From: Flavobacterium palustre
Lineage (GTDB): Bacteria > Bacteroidota > Bacteroidia > Flavobacteriales > Flavobacteriaceae
DNA: 64,000 nucleotides
Direction: 5' to 3'
Assembly (NCBI RefSeq): GCF_014639535.1
Contig: NZ_BMGA01000001.1
Location: forward strand, 868,001-932,000
Of this stretch, positions 51,082-58,428 are shown piece by piece. Position numbers and translations under genes: made by a program. Numbering within the stretch: position 1 is the first letter of the stretch; every line of letters begins with the position of its first letter. The notes under the pieces were generated by a model that was not told the DNA's origin, ran no database searches, and saw nothing but the letters and a program-made list of their open reading frames with translations.

Positions 51082-52371
51082 TTAATCATCATTAGAAGCG
51101 GTAATATTTCCAATACGCAATCTATAGTCTGGGATTTTTTCGTTAGCAAAATCGATGAATGTATCTGCGTTGTTGCCTTTGGAATAAACATTGAAAAAAA
51201 TGCTGTTTCCATACCAGTTTTCTAAATCTTCATTGTTTTCATTGAATTCTGTGAAAATATTTCCTTTACATGAATTAAAATACATTGCTTCAAAACGTAT
51301 TTTTTGTAAATTTTCCTGGTTAACAGCAATTTTGTCGCTCAGTATTACAGCTGGATTAAATCCGGATATTACTGTTTTTTCGAAATTAATTGCGGCATTT
51401 TCGCCTATGTAAATAGCTTCTTTAATTAAGCCGGACTGTATGTCGGTTTCTATATTGTTGCTGTTGTTTATTAGGGTTAAATTAGAAGCAGTAACCAGGG
51501 TTTGATTTTTAGAAAAATCTACTTCTTCTTTTTTGTCATAAGAAGCAACATTAATACATCTGGCACCTAAACTACTGGTTAAATACGAAGTACGGATGGC
51601 TAATGAATTGCTGATTTTACATTGTGTACCGTAGTTGAATTTATAATCATCCCTGTTGCATTTGAAAGACACCATTTTTTTTAATTTTAGGTCGCCTCCA
51701 AATATTTCAAAAGAATCTCCGGCAGCATAACTTACCATAATGTTTTCAAGAATGGTCTTGTTGCCCACACCTGCTAATAATAAGCCATTAAAATTTTCCT
51801 CTCCGCTTACTTTTTTTCCTGCAAATTCAATTCTGACAAATTTTAAAACTCCGGAATTACTCTCTGCGTTGTTGCCACCATAATTAGTTAACGAAGTGTC
51901 TAGTCCTAAATTTACTGATGCAGAATTTCCAAACTTATTGATAGGAGCATCCCCCAGAATTATTAATCCTCCCCAGTCTCCGGCTTTTTTAATGCTTTTA
52001 TTTGAAGTAAAAACAATTGGATCCGTCTCAAGTCCATCGGCAATTATTGTAGCTCCTTTTGTGATAATCAAAGCGGCATTCGATTGAGAGTCACTAATAA
52101 TAGTTGTTCCGGGTTCTATTGTTAATGTTGCATTATTGGTAACATAGACATTTCCCTGGAGTATGTATTTGTTCTTTTTAATCAACTTGGTATTTACAGA
52201 AATAATACCTGTTAAAATCTGATTAGCTTCGCCATAATCTACTTTATTTGGTCTGAATTCTGTCCAGTTATTTAGCCAATTATTTGAACCAGTTATTCCT
52301 TTTTCCTGTTGTGCGTTTGCCCCTAAAACTACCAAAAGAAATATGCTTAAAATTTGGGATACACTTTTCAT
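51082..52371 (-). CDS. Secreted beta-helix-like protein at the head of the spr operon
   Basis: 429 residues with signal peptide (ending GANAQQ). The regular short-strand pattern (GNVYVTNNATLTIEPGTTIISDSQSNAALIITKGATIIADG, then PIVFTSNKSIKKAGDWGGLIILGDAPIN, FVRIEFAGKK) is that of a Bacteroidota right-handed parallel beta-helix family whose members commonly end in a type IX sorting domain. Here no such C-terminal domain is present, so the protein ends after the helix. It lies 73 bp upstream of sprC and points the same way, so it is probably part of the spr transcript. Function unknown. Confidence 0.72.
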   Translation of the reverse strand: MKSVSQILSIFLLVVLGANAQQEKGITGSNNWLNNWTEFRPNKVDYGEANQILTGIISVNTKLIKKNKYILQGNVYVTNNATLTIEPGTTIISDSQSNAALIITKGATIIADGLETDPIVFTSNKSIKKAGDWGGLIILGDAPINKFGNSASVNLGLDTSLTNYGGNNAESNSGVLKFVRIEFAGKKVSGEENFNGLLLAGVGNKTILENIMVSYAAGDSFEIFGGDLKLKKMVSFKCNRDDYKFNYGTQCKISNSLAIRTSYLTSSLGARCINVASYDKKEEVDFSKNQTLVTASNLTLINNSNNIETDIQSGLIKEAIYIGENAAINFEKTVISGFNPAVILSDKIAVNQENLQKIRFEAMYFNSCKGNIFTEFNENNEDLENWYGNSIFFNVYSKGNNADTFIDFANEKIPDYRLRIGNITASNDD

Positions 52372-52477
52372 GGGATTTAAAGTTTAAATGATTAAATTAA
52401 TTGTTGTAAAATTGGGGCTTGTAGCTTGTTATGAGGCTTTTCGTGATTTTGTAATTTTGTGCATATATTGTTTTTAA

Positions 52478-52921
52478 TTACATTTCATTGAATTCATGTA
52501 ATGATTTTAAGGTGTTTTCGTAGAATAAAATAGCCGCTATTAGGTTTTTTGTATCTGAATAAGGGGTCATTTTTCTTTGAAAAGCAACTGTAGTATTTAG
52601 AAAATCATTGGTGATTTCTTCCTGTTCAGTTAATACTTTTTTGTTATCATTATCATTAGGAATTCCTAAATCGGTTAATGTTACTCCTGGTTTTGTTGCC
52701 AATGCTATATAAGGCAATGTTTTTACAAGAACGTTTATACGTTCAATGTACAATTCTAATAATTCTCCTTTTTTTAAGTTTTGTAGTTCTTTTAAATCAT
52801 AATACTTTCTTATTGTTGCCGTAGTACTAATGATACTTTGGTTCGTTTTTTTGTCTTGAGCTGAGACAATATTCATAGCTACGAAAAAAAACAGGCAGAA
52901 AAAAAAGGCTTTACTTTTCAT
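52478..52921 (-). CDS. Small secreted protein, first gene of the spr-region operon
   Basis: 147 residues with signal peptide (ending NIVSAQ) and an all-helical mature part: ATIRKYYDLKELQNLKKGELLELYIERINVLVKTLPYIAL, then EEITNDFLNTTVAFQRKMTP and a final helix SLHEFNEM. I recognise no family. The TAT-rich start (a -7 element lies at 52951-52958) and 106-bp gap to the beta-helix gene suggest it leads the operon that runs through sprC, D, B and F. It may be an uncharacterised accessory of gliding. Confidence 0.58.
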   Translation of the reverse strand: MKSKAFFFCLFFFVAMNIVSAQDKKTNQSIISTTATIRKYYDLKELQNLKKGELLELYIERINVLVKTLPYIALATKPGVTLTDLGIPNDNDNKKVLTEQEEITNDFLNTTVAFQRKMTPYSDTKNLIAAILFYENTLKSLHEFNEM

Positions 52922-53278
52922 AAAATAGGATTAAAATTAATAATGATAAACAAAAATATACAATTACTGCTTTAAAATCTTGTTTTTAATTATAAAAAGA
53001 TTACAAAACTTGAAAAAAAATGTATTTTGTCGGATAAATTTGTATTTTAAACGACATTTTAAGTTCTGTGTGCCTTGAGAAGTCCTTTGAAATGGTGTTT
53101 GTTACTAATTTTTTGATAATGAATTACGTTTTAAGTAATGAATTTTAATTTATTAATAATTATCTTATTTTGTTGTAAAATAGCGTGTTACTTTGTAAAA
53201 AAATAATCGTCTGACGGCTTTTTTAAGGCAGTGTTTTGGGAGTATAATAATTAGTTTTTCTTTTTTGTTCGGAACAAT
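52922..53278. other. 357-bp AT-rich intergenic region upstream of the spr-region operon
   Basis: Contains a minus-strand -7 match at 52951-52958 (TATTTTTG) for the leftward operon. The rest is AT-rich with no open frame of note and no RNA gene recognised. A short CGTC/GACG self-complement near 53207 is too small to call a terminator. Confidence 0.6.
52951..52958 (-). promoter_or_regulatory. Candidate -7 element of the spr-region operon
   Basis: Minus-strand TATTTTTG matches TAnnTTTG, 30 nt upstream of the start at 52921. No clear -33 TTG at the usual spacing. Confidence 0.4.
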
Positions 53279-54163
53279 CTAATTATTGAGGTAAAAATCA
53301 TTTTTATTGCGGTATTCGCCAGGCGTTAGACTAACTATTTGTTTGAATATTTTTGAAAAGTGCGGTAAATTAGAAAATCCGGTATCCAGTGCAATTTCTA
53401 AAAGACTTTTAGTGGTTGTGGCAATAAGATATTGCGCCCGTTCTATTTTTTTTTCATGAATGTAGTTTAAAGGACGTTGTCCGGTATGAAGTTGAAATTG
53501 TTTTGAAAAATAATCCTGATTTTGATTCACTCTTTGGGCTAATTCGGCAACCGTTAGGTTTTTGTCTAAATGAAGCTGAATGTAGCTCATGCTGTCCAGA
53601 ATTTTTGAAGGTGTGCTTTGCGGAGCATTTTGTTTGAAATTTTTATCGTTCAAAAATCTGGAAATTAGTAAAAGCAGGATTCCTTGATTTTCAAATTTCA
53701 GGTGCGTTTTCATAGTGTCATTAAGCGAACGGTACTCTTTGTAAAAAGCCTCTTTTTCGTATTCTTTCGGATTGTCTGATCGGTTAATTCCTCTTCCGGG
53801 ATTGCCCTGAAGCATTTTTTGGATTAGAATAATGTCAGTTTCATTTGCGGCTAATTTTATTACATTTCTATTTTGGTTAAAAAGTGAAATTCCATCTGGG
53901 GATTCTTCGAAAAACTGGATGAAATATTGGCTTAGATATTCTTCACAATTCAAATTACAAATTGTAAAACTTGGGATAAGATATAAGTAGCCGGGTTCCA
54001 AAATTATTTTTTCTGAATTAGTCGATATGGTTCCTAATCCTTCATCAATATAATACAAGCGGTAGTAAGGGCTAATTACATTGTTGAAATTCCATTTGTG
54101 GTTAAGTTTCACATAATCAATGTGTAATAAAGAAAAAGAATGTTTGAAAACATTTTTAGGCAT
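53279..54163 (-). CDS. AraC family regulator of the fucosidase locus
   Basis: 294 residues. N-terminal cupin sensor (about 25-110: ISPYYRLYYIDEGLGTISTNSEKIILEPGYLYLIP) and C-terminal AraC DNA-binding domain (about 190-290: SYIQLHLDKNLTVAELAQRVNQNQDYFSKQFQLHTGQRPLNYIHEKKIERAQYLI, then LLEIALDTGFSNLPHFSKIFKQIVSLTPGEYR). Divergent from GH29 across 240 bp that contains two 14-bp direct repeats 21 bp apart (54182-54216), a spacing typical of AraC-family operators. It is therefore the probable sugar-responsive activator of the fucosidase genes; the ligand could be L-fucose, but that is inference. Confidence 0.9.
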   Translation of the reverse strand: MPKNVFKHSFSLLHIDYVKLNHKWNFNNVISPYYRLYYIDEGLGTISTNSEKIILEPGYLYLIPSFTICNLNCEEYLSQYFIQFFEESPDGISLFNQNRNVIKLAANETDIILIQKMLQGNPGRGINRSDNPKEYEKEAFYKEYRSLNDTMKTHLKFENQGILLLLISRFLNDKNFKQNAPQSTPSKILDSMSYIQLHLDKNLTVAELAQRVNQNQDYFSKQFQLHTGQRPLNYIHEKKIERAQYLIATTTKSLLEIALDTGFSNLPHFSKIFKQIVSLTPGEYRNKNDFYLNN

Positions 54164-54181
54164 AATGATATAAAAAGATGA

Positions 54182-54216
54182 AAAAATCGTTTTTGTATAA
54201 TAAAAAATCGTTTTTG
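54182..54216. promoter_or_regulatory. Tandem 14-bp direct repeats, candidate AraC operator
   Basis: AAAAATCGTTTTTG occurs at 54182-54195 and 54203-54216, 21 bp apart (two helical turns). A third partial copy (AAAAATCG) is at 54364-54371. A TAnnTTTG match (TACATTTG, 54244-54251) lies 27 nt downstream of the second repeat without a good -33 element, so the repeats sit where an activator would touch the polymerase. Confidence 0.6.
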
Positions 54217-54243
54217 AATAAAATTTATGTCTTCATGTAGATT

Positions 54244-54251
54244 TACATTTG
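54244..54251 (+). promoter_or_regulatory. Candidate -7 element of the fucosidase operon
   Basis: TACATTTG matches TAnnTTTG. The GH29 start at 54404 would follow a leader of about 145 nt. Confidence 0.4.
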
Positions 54252-54403
54252 TTTAAAAATAAAGTCTAAAAAAAACTAATAATCAAAAATATAGATAAAA
54301 TACGTAGTTTAAAAATACTTGTTAGTTTGTTTTGTTGCTTTATTAAGGTTTTTATAAAAAATTAAAAATCGGAAATATATAAATAGATTCTAAATTGTAA
54401 AAA

Positions 54404-56050
54404 ATGGAAAGAAGAAACGCTTTGAAATTAGGGATATCAGCATTAGCTGGACTCTATTTGTCGCCAATGTTAGGTTATTCGAAAATTTTAAATACCCCAG
54501 CTTTCAAAGGACCATTTGAACCAACATGGGATTCACTCGAAAAATATCAGGTTCCGGATTGGTTTCGTGATGCAAAATTCGGGATGTGGGCACATTGGGG
54601 ACCTCAGTGTGAACCTGAAGCAGGAGACTGGTACGGAAGAGGGATGTATGAAGAAGGTTCAAGGCAGTATAAATACCATTTGGAAAAGTATGGACATCCA
54701 TCAAAATTTGGATTCAAAGATGTAATCAATGTTTGGAAAGCTGATCAATGGAATCCGGAAGAATTGGTGAATTTATATAAAGATTCCGGAGCCAAATATT
54801 TTATGGCGATGGCCAATCATCATGATAATTTGGATTTGTACGATAGCAAATACCAACCACAATGGAATTCGACTAAAGTAGGTCCTAAAAAAGATATCAT
54901 TGCCGGATGGGAAAAAGCTGCTCGTAAAGCAGGATTGCCTTTTGCGGTGAGTGTACATGCGGCTCATGCCTGGAATTGGTTTGATACTGCTCAAGGAGCG
55001 GATAAAAACGGTCCTTTGGCTGGAGTGCCTTATGATGGAAAGCTAACTAAAGCAGATGGAAAAGGAACTTGGTGGGAAGGTTTAGACCCTCAGGATTTGT
55101 ATGCGCAAAATCATGAATTAAGTGCGAAACCATCCGGAAATTCATCTGTTCATAGTCAATGGGACTGGGGAGATGGAGCTTCTGTGCCAACCAAAGACTA
55201 TTGTGAAAAATTCCACGACAGAACAATAGATCTGATTGAGAAATACAATCCAGATATGATTTACTTTGATGATACCGCATTTCCATTATGGCCTGTGAGT
55301 GATGCCGGTTTACGTATAGCAGCTCATATGTATAATAAAAGTCTGCAAAAAAATAAAACGGTTCAGGCAGTTATTACGGGTAAAATTCTAACCGAACAAC
55401 AACGTAAAACGATGGTTTGGGATATTGAAAAAGGACAAAGTAACAATATCGAACCTTTGCCTTGGCAAACGGATACCTGCATTGGAAACTGGCATTACGA
55501 CAGAAGGCTGTATAACGACAAACGTTATAAATCAGCCAAAACTGTCATTCATACACTAATTGATGTCGTGAGTAAAAACGGAAATCTGATGTTGAATATT
55601 CCAGTTCGCGGAGATGGTAGCATTGATGAATTGGAACGCGAAATTGTAAAAGAAATTGGTGTTTGGATGAAACTGAACAGCAAAAGCATTTATGGTACGC
55701 GTCCCTGGAAAATATTTGGTGAAGGTCCGCAGCAGGCAAGTGCCGGAGCTTTAACCGCTCAGGGTTTCAACGAAGGAAAAGGAAAACCTTATACAGCCGA
55801 AGATATTCGTTTTGCTCAAAAAGACAAAAAACTGTATGCTACCGTAATGGCCTGGCCGGAGAATGGCGTGGCTGCTATAAAAAGTTTAGGGAAATCTAAT
55901 CCACATCATATTGAAAAAATCAGACGGATAAAATTAGTGAGTACAGGAGAAAAATTGAAGTTTAAACAAACTGAACAGGGTCTTGAGGTGTATTTCCCAA
56001 GTCAAAAACCGGAGGCTTCTTATGCTAATGCTTTGGAGATTGTTTCATAA
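54404..56050 (+). CDS. GH29 alpha-L-fucosidase, exported
   Basis: 548 residues. The start MERRNALKLGISALAGLYLSPMLG is a signal peptide, with RRNALKL close to a twin-arginine motif. The GH29 core begins WFRDAKFGMWAHWGPQ; the NHHDNLDLYDSKYQPQWNS segment and NPDMIYFDDTAFPLWP follow. The nucleophile is probably Asp289 (IYFDD). The region after about 440 is a C-terminal beta-sandwich. The enzyme releases L-fucose from fucosylated glycans in the periplasm or outside. It is the first of four genes (GH29, GH97, mutarotase, GH95) reading the same way, divergent from the AraC gene. Confidence 0.92.
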   Translation: MERRNALKLGISALAGLYLSPMLGYSKILNTPAFKGPFEPTWDSLEKYQVPDWFRDAKFGMWAHWGPQCEPEAGDWYGRGMYEEGSRQYKYHLEKYGHPSKFGFKDVINVWKADQWNPEELVNLYKDSGAKYFMAMANHHDNLDLYDSKYQPQWNSTKVGPKKDIIAGWEKAARKAGLPFAVSVHAAHAWNWFDTAQGADKNGPLAGVPYDGKLTKADGKGTWWEGLDPQDLYAQNHELSAKPSGNSSVHSQWDWGDGASVPTKDYCEKFHDRTIDLIEKYNPDMIYFDDTAFPLWPVSDAGLRIAAHMYNKSLQKNKTVQAVITGKILTEQQRKTMVWDIEKGQSNNIEPLPWQTDTCIGNWHYDRRLYNDKRYKSAKTVIHTLIDVVSKNGNLMLNIPVRGDGSIDELEREIVKEIGVWMKLNSKSIYGTRPWKIFGEGPQQASAGALTAQGFNEGKGKPYTAEDIRFAQKDKKLYATVMAWPENGVAAIKSLGKSNPHHIEKIRRIKLVSTGEKLKFKQTEQGLEVYFPSQKPEASYANALEIVS

Positions 56051-56096
56051 TTAAATTTCAAATTCATTTTTTAATCACAAAACCGAATAAGGAACA

Positions 56097-58007
56097 ATGA
56101 AATGCATTAGTTTAATCGTATGTCTATTTATTTCAAGTATTTTTTCAATAAATGCTCAGGAAATTTTGTCGCCAAATAAAAAAATTAAGGTGATTGTTAC
56201 TGCTGATAATACCTCTTTTGGACAAGTATATTTTAAGATTTTGTATAAAAACAAAACGGAATATGTCGAAGTATTACCCAATTCTCCAATGGGAATTACC
56301 AGAGAGGATCAGCAGTTTACGGATAATCTAAAATTCATTGGTGAATCACAATCAAAAGAGGTGAACCAAAAATATGAAATGATTTCCGGTAAGCGAAAAC
56401 TGTGTACAAATTTGGGTAATGAGAAGACTTTTCAATATGTAAATTCGAATAATAAACCCCTAAATATTGTTTTTAGGGTTTATAATGATGGTGTTGCATT
56501 TCGTTATGAATTCACCGACAAAACGAATTCATTAGTAAATGTCATTGATGAAACTACTACTTATGTTTTTCCTTCGAATACTAATCGTTGGTTACAAGAG
56601 TTCATAGATTCTTATGAAGGATTTTTTCCTTTTTCAGATAGCGGCAAAACAGATAATAAAAAACAGGAATGGGGATTTCCTGCCTTGTTTAAGGTAAATA
56701 ATAATCCTGTTTGGATGTTGATTTCTGAAGCTAATATTACAGCAAATAATTGTGCTGCCAGATTGAGTAATTTGAAGAATCCAAATGAGTACAAAGTGAC
56801 TTATCCTTCGCCAAGAGATGATTTTAAGCAAACTGGAGTTAAAACAACTTTACCTTGGAATTCACAATGGCATACTTTAATCATTGGTGAATTGTCTGAT
56901 GTAGTCGAATCGACTTTAATTACCGATGTTAGTGAACCAAATCAGTTAAAAGAAACCAATTGGATAAAACCGGGAGCCGTTTCCTGGAATTATTGGGCTA
57001 ATAATCACGGATCAAAAGACTATAAAAAGGTCGCAGAATATACTGACTTAGCTGTCGTAATGAAATGGCCTTATACTTTGATTGACTGGGAATGGGACGT
57101 GATGAGCAACGGTGGAAATTTGGTTGATGCTGTAAATTATGCCAAAAGCAAAGGAATTAAAACTTTGATGTGGTATAATTCAGGCACATCTTGGCTTGAA
57201 CCAACTCCTAATGACCGTATGTTAACAGCTGAAAAAAGAGCTAAAGAATTGGCTTGGCTTAAAGAAATTGGAGTGTATGGTATCAAAGTTGATTTTTTTA
57301 ATGGCGATCAACAAGATATGATGAAATATTATATTGATATTTTAAAAGATGCTGCAAAATACCAGATAATGGTTAATTTTCATGGGGCAACAGCTCCGCG
57401 AGGATGGGCTAGAACCTATCCCAATTTGATGACAACTGAAGCAGTTTACGGTGCGGAATGGTATAACAATAAACCAACACTTACCAATAAGGCTGCGGCA
57501 CATAATGCGACGCTTCCTTTTACCCGAAATGTTATTGGTTCAATGGATTATACTCCGGTAACTTTTTCAAATTCGCAGCATCCTCATATTACTTCTTATG
57601 CGCATGAACTGGCTTTGTCGGTGGTTTTTGAATCCGGTTTTCAGCATTTTGCGGATAGACCTGAAGCATATAATAATTTGCCAAAAGAGCCTAAAGAATT
57701 CCTAAAAAATGTTCCTGTAACTTGGGATGAGACCAAACTTTTGGATGGATATCCCGGAGAGAAAGTTATTATGGCTCGAAAAAAAGGAAATCAAAGGTAT
57801 TTAGGGGGACTTAATGGTAAGGATGAAAAACAAACATTAAAAATTGATTTTGGTTTTTTAGATAAGGCTGATTATAAATTAAAGCTCATCAAGGATGGAG
57901 TAAACGACAAATCATTTGCTGTTGAAGTAATAAAAGTAAAAAGAGGGGATGTTGTAAATGTGGAATGTCTTCCAAGAGGCGGATTTGTAGCTGTTTTGGA
58001 AAAATAA
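56097..58007 (+). CDS. GH97 glycoside hydrolase
   Basis: 636 residues with signal peptide (ending SINAQ). N-terminal beta-sandwich, catalytic (beta/alpha)8 barrel and C-terminal sheet as in GH97. Signatures: EFIDSYEGFFPFSDSG region, WIKPGAVSWNYWANNHG, WPYTLIDWEWDV, GVYGIKVDFFNGDQQDMMKYY with Asp399, and NLMTTEAVYGAEWYNN. GH97 contains both retaining alpha-galactosidases (nucleophile Asp in KVDF) and inverting alpha-glucosidases; Asp399 suggests the retaining type but I cannot settle it. The gene lies 46 nt after GH29 and 20 nt before the mutarotase, so it is part of the fucosidase operon and may remove alpha-galactose from the same glycan. Confidence 0.9.
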   Translation: MKCISLIVCLFISSIFSINAQEILSPNKKIKVIVTADNTSFGQVYFKILYKNKTEYVEVLPNSPMGITREDQQFTDNLKFIGESQSKEVNQKYEMISGKRKLCTNLGNEKTFQYVNSNNKPLNIVFRVYNDGVAFRYEFTDKTNSLVNVIDETTTYVFPSNTNRWLQEFIDSYEGFFPFSDSGKTDNKKQEWGFPALFKVNNNPVWMLISEANITANNCAARLSNLKNPNEYKVTYPSPRDDFKQTGVKTTLPWNSQWHTLIIGELSDVVESTLITDVSEPNQLKETNWIKPGAVSWNYWANNHGSKDYKKVAEYTDLAVVMKWPYTLIDWEWDVMSNGGNLVDAVNYAKSKGIKTLMWYNSGTSWLEPTPNDRMLTAEKRAKELAWLKEIGVYGIKVDFFNGDQQDMMKYYIDILKDAAKYQIMVNFHGATAPRGWARTYPNLMTTEAVYGAEWYNNKPTLTNKAAAHNATLPFTRNVIGSMDYTPVTFSNSQHPHITSYAHELALSVVFESGFQHFADRPEAYNNLPKEPKEFLKNVPVTWDETKLLDGYPGEKVIMARKKGNQRYLGGLNGKDEKQTLKIDFGFLDKADYKLKLIKDGVNDKSFAVEVIKVKRGDVVNVECLPRGGFVAVLEK

Positions 58008-58027
58008 ATGTAGTAAAATTGAATTTT

Positions 58028-58372
58028 ATGAATGCAAAGAGATTGTGTTATGTCTGTGATTTAGTTGATGATCCAAAACTGATAGAAGAATATAAACGGT
58101 ATCATGCTAAGGAAAATGCCTGGCCTGAAATTACTAAAAGCATCAGGGATTCCGGAATTATTGATTTGGAAATTTACATATTGGCAAATCGCTTGTTTAT
58201 GATTATGGAAGTGGATGAAACTTTTACTCCGGAACGTAAACAAATGATGGATGCGGCGAACCCAAAAGTTCAGGAATGGGAAAAATTAATGTGGCAATTT
58301 CAGCTGGCACCACCGGGAGCAAAAGAAGGTGAAAAATGGCTGCCGATGGAGCAGATTTATAAATTGCCTTAA
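58028..58372 (+). CDS. L-rhamnose/L-fucose mutarotase family protein
   Basis: 114 residues from the ATG at 58028; an earlier in-frame ATG at 57965 overlaps GH97 and is rejected. The family pattern is YCCDLVDDPKLIEEYKRYHAKENAWPEI, then SGIIDLEIYILANRLFMIMEVDETF and QEWEKLMWQFQ with final KWLPMEQIYKL. L-rhamnose mutarotase (RhaM)-type proteins interconvert sugar anomers. In this setting between two fucosidases, L-fucose is the likely substrate, with the enzyme helping uptake or metabolism of released sugar. The lack of a signal peptide places it in the cytoplasm. Confidence 0.85.
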   Translation: MNAKRLCYVCDLVDDPKLIEEYKRYHAKENAWPEITKSIRDSGIIDLEIYILANRLFMIMEVDETFTPERKQMMDAANPKVQEWEKLMWQFQLAPPGAKEGEKWLPMEQIYKLP

Positions 58373-58428
58373 ATTAATAACTCCTGATAATTTTATTATT
58401 TTTTTCTATTTTTAAACCAAACTTTTTT

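Noticed and set aside
53200..53235. Hairpin as terminator of the fucosidase araC gene
   Set aside because: The self-complementary part is only CGTC/GACG with a one-base loop and does not form a stable stem.
56097..58007. Assigning alpha-galactosidase activity to the GH97 protein
   Set aside because: Asp399 in KVDF suggests the retaining subgroup, but the inverting members share much of this segment and I could not separate them by eye.
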